Below are positions 7,937 to 18,908 of a DNA stretch of 64,000 nt, in pieces. Source of the stretch: Piscinibacter aquaticus (GTDB lineage Bacteria; Pseudomonadota; Gammaproteobacteria; Burkholderiales; Burkholderiaceae_C); assembly GCA_007994965.1 (NCBI GenBank), contig VOPW01000001.1:1612001-1676000 (forward strand), in the 5' to 3' direction. The position numbers were made by a program, and so were the translations under genes. Each line of letters opens with the position of its first letter. The stretch's first letter is position 1. Below the pieces are notes generated by a model. It was not told the DNA's origin and did no database searches. It saw only the letters and a program-made list of their open reading frames with translations.

Positions 7937-9567
7937 CTAGGGCGCGCGGCAGGGCGCGAACAGATCGAGCTCGGCGCGGTATTCACTGGTGCGGATGCCC
8001 AGGTCACCGGCGACGCTGTGGAACAGGTGGTCGTGGCTGAGCGGCTGGTCGCGCTGCGCCGCGAGGCACTGCGTGCGCTGCGCCGACGGTGTCCAGACGA
8101 CCAGCGGCACGTGCTTCTGCTCGCGTGGCGCCACGCCATAGGGCAGGCCGTGCAGGTACAGACCCTTCTCGCCGAGCGACTCGCCGTGGTCGGAGACGTA
8201 CAGCATCGTCGGTTCGAAGGCCGTGCGCTGGCGTCGCAGCCAGTCGATCGCACCGGCCAGCACCCGGTCGGTGTAGACGATCGAATTGTCGTAGGCATTG
8301 CCCACCGCCTGCACGTCGCACTGCTGCAGCGCATTGGATTCGCACTCGGGCTGGAACGGCTTGCCGTCGGGCGGTGAGCGCCGCCAGTAGGCGGGCCCGT
8401 GGCTGCCCATCTGGTGCAGCACCAGCAGCACGCCGCGTGCGCGCCGATCGGCCGGGAGCGCCGCGAGCCGGGCATCGAGGCCGTGCAGCAAGGCCTCGTC
8501 GAGGCATTCGCCGTCGCTGCACAGGGCCGCTGGCGCACGCTCCGCCGCATGGACCTTCGGCACGCGTTCGCACAGACCCTTGCAGCCCGACTGGTTGTCG
8601 ATCCACAGCACGGCCGGGCCGGCGCGCTGCGCCAGATCGAGCAGGTTCTCGTGATCCTGCGTGCGCGCAGCAAAGCCTTCGCGCCCCAGGTGCGAGAACA
8701 TGCAGGGCAGCGACGCGGCCGTGCTGGTGCCGCAGGCGGTCACGTCGCGGAAGCTGACCACGTCCAGCGCCGCGAGCCGCGGATTGGTGGGCCGCGCATA
8801 GCCGTTGAGCGAGAAGCGGTCGCCGCGTGCCGTCTCGCCGACCACCAGCATGAACAGCGGCGGGCGCGATCCCGCCGCCGGCGGCATCAAGCGCGCATCG
8901 AGTCCGATCGGCGCGGGCGGGCCGCTCGGGCTGGCTTGCGCTGGTGCACCAGTGCGCCGATCGACCAGAAGGCGTTGAGCGGGCTGATCTGGTAGCGGAT
9001 CTGCTTGTGGTTGCGCATCGTCGACGACAGGTCGGCAAACAGCGCGAAGAGCAATGCCGCGAGCACGCCGACGCCCGCCGCAAAGCCGAGCAGATTGCGG
9101 CCGGCCTGCGCGCGCCACCCGGCACGCTGCAACGGCTGCCGCAGCAGCCACAGCAGCGGCAGGCCGGCGATCAGCAGGAAGCTGGCGAGCAGGCGGAGGT
9201 TGAGCAGGTCACGCGCCTCGGTGACGTTGGTCTGCACGACGTTGGTCATCATCGTCGGGTCGATGACCACGCCATAGCTGCCCATGAAGTGCGCGCAGGC
9301 CGCCGCGCTGACGAGGAAGAAGGCAATCGCCGGCTTGATGGCCCGGCGCCACGCCAGCAGCGCCAGCAGCGCGAAGGTCAGCGCGGCGACCATCGCCGCG
9401 AAACCGGCGGCAAACACCACGCCGCGGCTGCCCGCGTTCTCGGGCAGGGCCAGCAGCGAGCGCCACAGCGGCCAGTTGCCGGCGGTCGCCAGCCAGACGC
9501 TGGCCAGCATGGCCAGCGTGAGCGGATTCCAGGTGCCCGAAGCGCGGGCCGCAGTCTTGTCTTGCAT
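7937..9567 (-). CDS. Phosphoethanolamine transferase, EptA/PmrC-like, frame break near 8948
   Basis: Members of this family transfer phosphoethanolamine to lipid A or core sugars at the periplasmic face of the inner membrane, lowering surface charge and polymyxin binding. The N-terminal 200 residues hold five membrane segments and the family signature DPTMMTNVVQTNVTEARDLL. The sulfatase-like domain has VVGETARGDRFSLNGY with the Thr nucleophile region CGTSTAASLPCMFS, later YVSDHGESLGE (metal ligands) and HVPLVVW. A lost base after ALVHQ at about 8948 splits membrane and catalytic parts; correction gives 543 residues. It lies 61 bases downstream of the receiver-TPR gene on the same strand and may be cotranscribed. 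The exact acceptor is unknown. Confidence 0.88.
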
Positions 9568-9628
9568 GACCGAAATGCTGCCATGGCCGGCTTTCGCCGG
9601 GGTTAAGCCCCGGTGCGCCGCGGGATGT

Positions 9629-11258
9629 TCAGTGCCTCAGCGTGAGGGCGCCTGCGCTGCGTCCTGCCGCGGTGCCCAGCGCCACCTGCGTGCCGCGTGT
9701 GCAGAAGCGCTGGCGCAGGCCGCTGATCTCGGTCTGCAGGTCGGCGCTGTCGGCGATCTTGGCGCGGTGCCGGTTCAGCACCAGCCCGGCCGTCTCGAGC
9801 AGCTTGGCATTCAGCGTCTGCGAGCCGAGTTCGAGCAGCGTGCGCACGGTGATCTCCGGCGCGCCGTTCAGGCTGTGCGTCATCGCCTTCTCGGCCGAGG
9901 TGGTGATCGCGGTGGGCGGCGCGGACCAGCGCTTCGAACGGCGGATGCGGCGCGGCGGCGAGTGCCAGCATGTCGGCCGATGCCTTCGACGCGCAGAAGC
10001 GCTTGGCCACGTCGGTGATCCAGGCGTCGCCGTCGGGCAGTTCGATCTCGGTGCCGGTGACGCGCGCCAGCGCAGCGATCAGGTTGGCAGCCGCCTCGAA
10101 GTCGAAGTCCTCGTCACGGATCTGCCGCGCCAGCACACGCGTGGCGTTCACCGCGACACCCGTCTGCCGCTCGACCAGCCCCTGCAGGATGCGCGCGGTC
10201 TCCAGCAGCCGGCGCAGCCGGGCGCTGTCCGGCCGCTTCTCGACGGCGCGCTCCAGGTGGCCGATCGCGCGTGCGAAGGCCTTGGTGTCACGCTTGTCGG
10301 TGTGCAGGAAGGTCAGCAGCACGAGGCTCTGGCAGTCGAACATCTTGGAGCTCAGGCCGATGCGCACGGTGCGCTCCAGCGCATCGGTGGCTTCCTCGGC
10401 ACGGCCCATGTAGAAGGCCAGCATGCCCTGCTTCTGCAGCCGGGAGACGCTGGCCGGCGTGAGTTCGGTGGCGGTGCGATAGGTTTCCAGCGCGGCGGCC
10501 ATGTCACCTTGCTCGACCTGCACGCGGCCCATCACGTCGTAGGCATCGGCATAGGTCGGCTGCTCGCCGATCAGGCTCTCCAGGGTGCGCGTGGCCTGCT
10601 GCAGCTGGCCGGACTCCAGCTCGACGCGGGCGATGCCCAGCTTCGCCCAGGGCGCGGCACGGGCCTCGCGCACGGCCTCGTACAGGGAACGCGCCTTTTC
10701 GAGCTCGTTCAGGCGCACATAGAGCTCGGCGCCGACACGTGCGGCATACAGCCAGTACTCGCCGCGTTGCTCGAAGCGCTCCTGGCACAGCTGCGCGGCG
10801 GTGGCGAAGTCCTCCCCGGCGATCGCCTCGAAGATCGGCCCGAGCACCTTCTTGCGGTGGCGCGCCTGCAGCACGCGCTGCTCCAGCGCGGCGGCGGTGT
10901 GGGGCTTGAGCAGGTAGCTGTCGAGCGCGGCTTCGGCCGCCTCGGCGACCTTGGTGTACGAGGCCTCGCCGGTCACCATCACGAAGACGGTGGCGTAGGG
11001 CAGCAGGTTGGAGCGGCGCAGGTCGTCGAGCAGGTCCTGGCCCGACATCGCGGAGTGGTCGAAGTGGTAGTCGCACAGCACCACGTCGAAGGTGCGGCCC
11101 TCGAGCAGGCGACGCGCATCGACGGCCCGGCTGGCATAAGCCACGTGCCCGACACCCATGTCACGCAGCATCCCGGCGAGGATGCTGCGGGAGGTCATGT
11201 TGCCGTCGATGACGAGCGCGCGGCAGTCGCCGATGTCGGGATACAGCTGGCGTGCCAT
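9629..11258 (-). CDS. Receiver-domain TPR protein, frame break near 9925
   Basis: The N-terminal 125 residues form a CheY-like receiver: Asp in LVIDGNMTSRS, the phosphoacceptor Asp in VVLCDYHFDHS, the Thr in VMVTGEAS and Lys in YLLKPHT. It continues as a long tetratricopeptide-repeat array (about residues 140-420; for example YWLYAARVGAELYVRLNELE and YADAYDVMGRVQVEQGDMAA). An extra base at about 9925 separates the last 95 residues (ending AGALTLRH); the corrected length is 542. There is no DNA-binding output domain, so it probably acts through protein contacts. It sits between dnaJ (67 bases) and the eptA-like gene, so a link to the heat-shock operon or to envelope modification is possible but unproven. 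Confidence 0.8.
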
Positions 11259-11325
11259 GCGGGGTGACGGCCGATGAAGAGTCTGGACATCTCCTTATCG
11301 GCCGTTCCCGCGCCCGCTGAAGGGC

Positions 11326-12484
11326 TTACTTGAACAGGTCCTTCACGCGATCCGTCCAGCTCTTGGCATTCGGCGAATGCTTGTCGCCGCCCTTGCGGAA
11401 GGATTCGTCGAGTTCCTTCAGCAGCTTGCGCTGGTGCTCGGTGAGCTTGATCGGCGTTTCCACCTGCACGTGGCAGTAGAGGTCGCCGGGGTAGCTGGAG
11501 CGCACGCCCTTGATGCCCTTGCCGCGCAGGCGGAAGGTCTTGCCGTGCTGCGTGCCCTCGGGCAGTTCGATCTCCGCCTTGCCGCCGAGCGTCGGCACTT
11601 CGATCGAGCCTCCGAGCGCCGCCGTGGTCAGGCTCACCGGCACCGTGCAGTGCAGGTCGTCGCCGTCGCGCTCGAAGATGTCGTGCTGCTTGACGCGGAT
11701 CTCGATGTACAGGTCGCCCGGCGGGCCGCCGTTGGTGCCCGGCTCGCCATTGCCGCTGGAGCGGATGCGCATGCCCTCGCCGATGCCGGCGGGGATCTTC
11801 ACCTCCAGCGTCTTGGTCTTCTTGATGCGGCCCTGGCCGCTGCAGGTGGTGCAGGGGTCGGGAATGATCTTGCCGCTGCCGTGGCAGTGCGGGCAGGTCT
11901 GCTGGATGCTGAAGAAGCCCTGGCGCAGGTGTACCGTGCCCGAGCCATTGCAGGTGGTGCAGGTCTTCGGGCTGGTGCCCGGCTTGGCGCCGCTGCCGTG
12001 GCAGGTTTCGCAGGTCTCCCAGGAGGGAATGCGGATCTGCGTTTCCTTGCCGTGGGCCGCTTCCTCGAGCGTGATCTCCATCGCGTAGCTGAGGTCGGCC
12101 CCACGGTAGACCTGCTGGCCACCGCCGCCGCGGCGGGCACCCCCGCCACCGCCGAAGATGTCGCCGAAGATGTCGCCGAAGGCCTCGGCGAAACCGCCGA
12201 AGCCGTCCGGGCCGCCGCCGCCCGGGCGGAAACCGCCGCCGCCCATGTTCGGGTCGACGCCGGCGTGGCCGAACTGGTCGTACGCCGGCGCTTGCTCGCG
12301 TCGGAGAGCATCTCGTAGGCCTCCTTGGCCTCCTTGAACTTCTCCTCGGCGGCCTTGGCGCCGTCACCCTGGTTGCGGTCAGGGTGGTACTTCATGGCCA
12401 GCTTGCGGTAGGCCTTCTTGATGTCTTCCTCGCTGGCATTCTTCGCCGGCCGAGGACCTCGTAGTAGTCGCGCTTTGCTGCCAT
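11326..12484 (-). CDS. dnaJ: Chaperone DnaJ, two frame breaks
   Basis: DnaJ delivers substrates to DnaK and stimulates its ATPase. The J domain includes [17 protein letters not shown] with the HPD motif. A Gly/Phe-rich region follows ([18 protein letters not shown]), then the zinc-finger domain with four CxxCxGxG repeats ([36 protein letters not shown]) and the C-terminal substrate domain. Single lost bases at about 12449 (before [13 protein letters not shown]) and about 12286 (before [12 protein letters not shown]) both map to GCCCGGC-type sequence. Correction gives 386 residues. The start is the ATG at 12484 ([12 protein letters not shown]). It is the third gene of grpE-dnaK-dnaJ, with 105 bases after dnaK. 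Confidence 0.95.
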
Positions 12485-12568
12485 TCGAATTCTCGGTTCT
12501 GCTCAAGCGGGAACGCCGCGCCGACATGCAGGCGCAGCCTCGCATGCCGGACGCGGCGGGACAGGGGT

Positions 12569-12583
12569 CAGGCCCACGGCCTG
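12569..12583 (-). promoter_or_regulatory. Short hairpin between dnaK and dnaJ, possible attenuator
   Basis: Seven bases after the dnaK stop the message can fold CAGGCC-GTG-GGCCTG, extendable by GGG/CCC pairs across a bulge. No U-tract follows, so it is not a standard terminator. It could reduce read-through into dnaJ or protect the dnaK message. This is inference from structure only. Confidence 0.35.
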
Positions 12584-12589
12584 CCCGCC

Positions 12590-14598
<2,009 letters not shown>

Positions 14599-14619
14599 GG
14601 TGGTCGCTTGTGGATGGCG

Positions 14620-15155
14620 TCACTTCGGCGCAGCCACCGTCACCAGGGCCGGGCGCAGCACGCGCTCGGCGATCAGGTAGCCCTTCTGCAGCACGGCGAC
14701 CACGGTGTTGGCTTCCTGATCGGCCGGCACCATCGAGATCGCCTGGTGGTGGTGCGGGTCGAACTTGCTGCCCGCGGCGGGGTTGAGCTCGATCACCTTG
14801 TTGCGCTCCAGCGCCTGCGCCAGCTGGCGCAGCGTGGCGTGCACCCCCTCGAGCAGCTGCTCGTTGGTGGCGTTCTGGATGGCGATGGCCGCCTCGAGGC
14901 TGTCCTTCACCGGCACCGGGCTCTCGGCGAAGCTCTCGATGGCGAACTTGCGCGCCTTCGACATCTCTTCCTCGGCACGGCGGCGGGTGTTCTCGGCCTC
15001 GGCCTTGGCGCGCAGGTAGGCATCGGACACCTCGGCGTGGCGCGCCTGCAGTTCGGACAGCTGGGCCTGCAGCGTCTCGGGGCTGCCGGCGCCGGCGCCG
15101 GTCGTCGCGGCTTCCGGGTTCTCGGGGTCGGTTGGGCGTGTTCGTTGTTCGACAT
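14620..15155 (-). CDS. grpE: Nucleotide exchange factor GrpE, frame break near 15130
   Basis: GrpE releases ADP from DnaK. The corrected product has 178 residues: a short acidic N-terminus (MSNNEHA then [11 protein letters not shown]), a long helix ([40 protein letters not shown]) and the C-terminal beta domain with [19 protein letters not shown] and [19 protein letters not shown] lost C in a C-run at about 15128 places the natural ATG (15155) out of frame with the body. An alternative upstream start at 15249 in the body frame would read through the heat-shock promoter and is unlikely. It is the first gene of the grpE-dnaK-dnaJ cluster. Confidence 0.93.
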
Positions 15156-15182
15156 GACGGTCAGGAAAGAGCTCAGCCGTCG

Positions 15183-15210
15183 ACCTTGGGGCGCCGACCG
15201 CGATTTCAAG
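15183..15210 (-). promoter_or_regulatory. Sigma-32 heat-shock promoter of grpE-dnaK-dnaJ
   Basis: On the minus strand CTTGAAA (15210-15204) is followed after 12 bases by CCCCAAGG (15191 downward), close to the CTTGAA-13-CCCCATNT consensus. It lies about 30 bases before the grpE start, in the gap shared with the divergent hydrolase gene. The position and match fit the known heat-shock control of this operon. Confidence 0.75.
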
Positions 15211-15247
15211 AGGGTCATTCGACGATTTCGCCGCAGAATGCGCGCCC

Positions 15248-16230
15248 ATGAAACGCCGTGACCTGCTCGTTGGCCTGCCGGCGCTCGCGCTCGGATGGCC
15301 TGCCCCAGCCGCCGCGCCGGCGGGTTATGTCGACGAGACGGCTCGACGCCGCCCGCGGCCGCGAGATCCCGGTGCGGCTGCGCTGGCCGGCCGGTGAGGA
15401 ACCCTGCGGCCTGGTCGTTCACTCGCACGGGCTGGGCGGCAGCCGCGCCGGCGGCGCCGCCTGGGGCGAGGCACGGCAGGCCGCCGGCCGGCCGTGCTGC
15501 ACCTGCAGCACCCGGGCAGCGATACCGCGGTGTGGCAGCAGGGCGGCCTGCGCGGCGCGCGCCGGGCGGCCAGCGCCGAGCAGTACCGGCGCGCATCGCC
15601 GACGCCCGCTTCGCCATCGACGAGATCGAACGCCGGGCGGCGGCCGGTGGCGCCTGGGCGCGCGTGCGGCTCGGCGCGATCGGCTTCTCCGGCCATTCCT
15701 TCGGCGCGCGGCTGACGCAGGCGCTCGCCGGCGAACGCCCGACGCGCGCGCGCCGTGCCGAACGCCTGGGTGCGACGGCCGAGCCGCGCATCCGCGCCTT
15801 CATCGCCTTCAGTCCTGGCTTCAACGAACGCGATGGCCTCGACGACACCACGCTGGCCCAGCGCTTCGGCGCGATCACGCGGCCGTTCCTGGCGATGACC
15901 GGCACGGCCGACGACGCGATGCTGGTCGGCGATGCCAGCAATGCGGCCCGCCGCGCGGTCTACCGCGGCCTGCCGCCGGGGCAGAGGGCGCAACTGGTGC
16001 TCGACGGCGCCGATCACGCCAGCTTCGGCGGTGGTACCGGCCTGAGCGGCGAAGGCAGGCTCGGTCGCCGCAGCGAGCGGGCAGTGGCGCTGGAGGCGCA
16101 GCACCGCGCCCTGATCGCCGCGATCAGCAGCGACTGGTGGCGCTGGCAGCTGCTCGGCGATGCCAACGCCGCGGCACGCCTGCGAGCCCCGGCCGGCCCG
16201 GCGGCCGGCGACCTCTGGGAACAGGGCTGA
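15248..16230 (+). CDS. Secreted alpha/beta hydrolase, PAF-acetylhydrolase-like, three frame breaks
   Basis: The product begins [19 protein letters not shown], a Tat-like twin-arginine signal, so it is probably exported. The mature part opens [20 protein letters not shown] and has the oxyanion loop VVHSHGLGG, the nucleophile elbow GFSGHSFGA (Ser in GHSFG), an acid in [10 protein letters not shown] and the catalytic His in [11 protein letters not shown]. The family includes dienelactone-hydrolase and platelet-activating-factor-acetylhydrolase types; the substrate is not predictable. Three breaks (about 15338, 15488 and 15588; one gained G, two lost bases in CCGGGC) must be corrected to give 327 residues. 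It is divergent from grpE and convergent with hslR, four bases apart. Confidence 0.78.
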
Positions 16231-16234
16231 GCGA

Positions 16235-16672
16235 TCAGCCGCGGCCGCGCGGCGGCGGCTCGGCCGAGGCGCTCCAGCGATCCCAGTCGGCCAGCTGGCG
16301 ACGGTCACGCTTGGTTGGCCGGCCCTGGGTGAGCGCCTGGGCCGGCTCGGTGCCGAAACGGCGCTGCTCGGCCAATTTCGCGCGCTGGGCCATGCTCTCC
16401 GGCGTCTCCTCGTAGAGCTGCTGCGCCACCGGCGCGGGGCCGCGGATCGAGCTGAGCCCCTTGACGACCACCGTGCGCGGCTGCTGCGCATGGCGGATGG
16501 CGATCTGGTCGCCTTCGCGAACCTCGCGCGAGGCCTTGGCCGGCTGGCCGTTGACCTCGATGCGGCCCTTGGCGATCTCCTCGCCGGCCGTGCCGCGCGT
16601 CTTGTAGAAGCGTGCGGCCCACAGCCACTTGTCCAGTCGCACGCGAGTGGCGTGCTCGTCGTCCTTGCTCAT
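16235..16672 (-). CDS. hslR: S4-domain RNA-binding protein, Hsp15 (HslR)
   Basis: Hsp15 rescues stalled 50S subunits carrying peptidyl-tRNA. The intact 145-residue product has the S4 domain near the N-terminus: RVRLDKWLWAARFYKTRG, then EIAKGRIEVNGQPAKASREV and GDQIAIRHAQQPRTVVVKGL, followed by a basic tail (RPTKRDRRQLADWDRW). The ATG at 16672 overlaps the TGA of the tctE-type kinase gene (ATGA), so it is probably coupled to the two-component operon, an unusual partner for this gene. Confidence 0.9.
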   Translation of the reverse strand: MSKDDEHATRVRLDKWLWAARFYKTRGTAGEEIAKGRIEVNGQPAKASREVREGDQIAIRHAQQPRTVVVKGLSSIRGPAPVAQQLYEETPESMAQRAKLAEQRRFGTEPAQALTQGRPTKRDRRQLADWDRWSASAEPPPRGRG

Positions 16673-18099
16673 GAGCCTCCATTGTCGGCCAGCCCGGCAA
16701 GCGGCATGCGCACGCTCGCATCCAGCCCGGCGATGCGCCCGCCGGCGCCGCGGTCGATGCGGTCGTCCACCGAGATGCTGCCGCCCAGCGAGCGCACGAT
16801 CTCGCCGCAGATCGCCAGGCCCAGGCCGGAGCCGCCGCGCTCGCCGGCGGAGAAGGGCTGGAAGAGCCGCTCGCGCAGGCCCGGCGGCAGACCGGGGCCG
16901 CTGTCGGCAATCGTCAGGGCCGCGGTGCGGCCATCGCTGACCAGGCGCATGGTCAGCGTGCCGCCCTCGCGGCAGTGCTTGATCGCGTTGTGCAGAAGGT
17001 TGCGCGTCAGCTCGCGCAGCGCCCATTCGTGCGCGCGCACCGGCGCCGGCACGGTGGCGATCTCGAAATCGAGCTGCCGCTCTGCGATCAGCGCGCCGAG
17101 ATCGAGCGCCACCGCGCGGGCGATCTCGGCCCAGTCGAGCACCGGCGCGTCGCCCTGCTGGCGCAATTGCTCGACCTTGGCCAGCGACAGCATCTGGTTG
17201 GCCAGCTGCGTGGCGCGCTCGACGGTATGGCGCATCTCCTGCAGCGCCTGCGCCGGCTCGACGTCGCCGCGCAGCGCCGACTGCACCTGAGTCTTCAGCA
17301 CGGCCAGCGGCGTGCGCAGCTGGTGGGCGCTGTCGCGCACGAAGCGCTTCTGGTGTTCGAGCAGGTGCGCGAGGCGCGCCATCACCCGGTTGGTGGCATC
17401 GAGCAGCGGCTGCAGCTCGCGCGGCGCATCGGCTGCGGCGATCGGTGCGAGGTCGTTCTCCGCCCGATCACGGAGCTGCGCGCTGAGTTCACGCACCGGC
17501 CGCGTGGCACGCTGCACCACCCACAGCACGGCGCCGACCAGCACGACGAGCAGCGCCGCCCGGCGCCACAGCGTATCGACGAGGATCTGCCGGGCGAGGG
17601 TCTCGCGCAGCTCCAGCGTCTCGGCCACCTGGATGGTCGCCATGCCGCGGCCTTCGGGGCTCGCCACCGGCTGCAGCAGCACGGCCACGCGCACCGGCTG
17701 CTCGCGGTAGGTGTCGTCGTAGAAGTCGACCAGCGCCGCATACGGGCCGCGGTCGGGCAGGTGGCCGCGCCAGGCGGGCAGATCCTCGAAACCCGAGACC
17801 ATCTCGCCCTGGAAGCCGCTGACCTTGAAATACATGCGGCTGCGGTTGTCGGCCTCGAAGGCTTCGAGCGCGGAGTAGGGCACGGTGGCCTGCACGCGCG
17901 CCGCGTCGCCCGCGCCCGTCACCTGCAGTTGTTCGCCGATCGACTTGGCACTGGCGAGCAGCGTCCGGTCGTAGGCGGTATCGGCGGCGCGCAGCGCCTG
18001 CCGGTACAGGCTGACCGTGTTGACTGCGATGCCCAGCAGCAGCGGCACGAGGATGCCGATCAGCAGCTGGCTGCGCAGCGAACTCGGTCGAAGGTTCAC
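16669..18099 (-). CDS. tctE: Sensor histidine kinase, TctE-like
   Basis: This is the inner-membrane sensor of a tricarboxylate two-component system. Two membrane segments (about residues 10-30 and 165-185) flank a periplasmic sensor domain. A HAMP-like linker is followed by the dimerisation/phosphoacceptor box RDSAHQLRTPLAVLKTQVQ (His in SAHQLRTP). The ATPase domain shows N (LTRNLLHNAIKH), G1 (IADSGPGLPPGL) and G2 (GGSGLGLAI). The frame is intact, about 476 residues. The start is GTG at 18099, overlapping the response regulator stop (GTGA). Its place opposite tctCBA supports the TctE name. Confidence 0.88.
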   Translation of the reverse strand: MNLRPSSLRSQLLIGILVPLLLGIAVNTVSLYRQALRAADTAYDRTLLASAKSIGEQLQVTGAGDAARVQATVPYSALEAFEADNRSRMYFKVSGFQGEMVSGFEDLPAWRGHLPDRGPYAALVDFYDDTYREQPVRVAVLLQPVASPEGRGMATIQVAETLELRETLARQILVDTLWRRAALLVVLVGAVLWVVQRATRPVRELSAQLRDRAENDLAPIAAADAPRELQPLLDATNRVMARLAHLLEHQKRFVRDSAHQLRTPLAVLKTQVQSALRGDVEPAQALQEMRHTVERATQLANQMLSLAKVEQLRQQGDAPVLDWAEIARAVALDLGALIAERQLDFEIATVPAPVRAHEWALRELTRNLLHNAIKHCREGGTLTMRLVSDGRTAALTIADSGPGLPPGLRERLFQPFSAGERGGSGLGLAICGEIVRSLGGSISVDDRIDRGAGGRIAGLDASVRMPLAGLADNGGS

Positions 18100-18767
18100 G
18101 CGCCGGCCTTCAGCAGGTAACCGAGGCCACGCAGGGTGACCAGCTGCACGCCGGTGGACGCCAGCCGCTTGCGCAGCCGGTAGGCCACCACCTCGATCGC
18201 ATCGGTCTGCACGTCTTCGCCCGGGAAGACGGCATCGACCAGCTTCTCCTTCGCCATCGCCTGCCCGGGCCGCACGAGCAGCGCGCGCAGCATCGCGGCT
18301 TCGCGCGGGGCCAGCTCCATCGGCGTGCCGTCGAGGCAGACGGCGCCGCTGGTGCCGTCCACGCTCAGGCCGGCGAAAGAGGGTGACGCTGACGCAGCGG
18401 CTGCCGTTTCGCCGCGCCGCGCCAGGGCGCGGATGCGCGCCTCCAGCTCGTCGAGATCGAAGGGCTTGGGCAGGTAGTCGTCGGCGCCGGTATTCAGCCC
18501 GAGGATGCGGTCGCCCACCGTGCCGCGCGCGGTGAGGATCAGCACCGGCGTGCGCAGGCCCTCGGCGCGCGCCAGCGTCAGCACCTGCAGGCCATCGAGC
18601 CCGGGCAGCGTGAGGTCGAGCACCACGACGTCGGGCACGCTGGCGCGCCATCGGTCGAGCGCGCGGGCGCCGTCGGTGCACGACACGACGGTGATGCCGC
18701 GGCGCTCGAACGAGCGCTGCAGCGTCGTCTGCATCGCGGCGTTGTCTTCGATCAGCAGCAGTTTCAT
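18096..18767 (-). CDS. tctD: Response regulator, OmpR family, TctD-like
   Basis: The intact 223-residue regulator has a receiver domain (acidic pair in LLIEDNAAMQ, phosphoacceptor Asp in VVVLDLTLPGLDG, Thr in LILTARG, Lys in YLPKPFD) and a C-terminal winged helix (ELAPREAAMLRALLVRPGQ, QTDAIEVVAYRLRKRL, LVTLRGLGYLL). It is the first gene of tctD-tctE-hslR and is divergent from tctC. In the known TctDE systems this protein activates tricarboxylate uptake genes; a direct repeat suited to an OmpR-type dimer lies in the shared upstream region. Confidence 0.9.
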   Translation of the reverse strand: MKLLLIEDNAAMQTTLQRSFERRGITVVSCTDGARALDRWRASVPDVVVLDLTLPGLDGLQVLTLARAEGLRTPVLILTARGTVGDRILGLNTGADDYLPKPFDLDELEARIRALARRGETAAAASASPSFAGLSVDGTSGAVCLDGTPMELAPREAAMLRALLVRPGQAMAKEKLVDAVFPGEDVQTDAIEVVAYRLRKRLASTGVQLVTLRGLGYLLKAGA

Positions 18768-18837
18768 CGGCGCACCAGTCTGCCCCCGCCGGGGCCTGCG
18801 CCAGGCCGCGGCGCTCGGGGCTTTCCCTAGGCTGGCG

Positions 18838-18855
18838 GACAGCCAACTGACAGCC
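18838..18855. promoter_or_regulatory. Direct repeat, candidate TctD operator
   Basis: GACAGCC-AACT-GACAGCC is an exact heptamer repeat with an 11-base period, the spacing that tandem OmpR-type regulators bind on one face of the helix. It lies in the 141-bp gap between tctD and tctC, about 55 bases before the tctC start. Binding by TctD is inference. Confidence 0.5.
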
Positions 18856-18908
18856 CGCCCGACGACCATCGTCGAACCCGAACACACCCCCATCGAGGAG
18901 ACAAGACT

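Noticed and set aside
15156..15249. GrpE starting at 15249, giving an unbroken longer frame
   Set aside because: This would translate the heat-shock promoter into an N-terminus unlike GrpE. The ATG at 15155 with MSNNEH and one lost C fits the family better.
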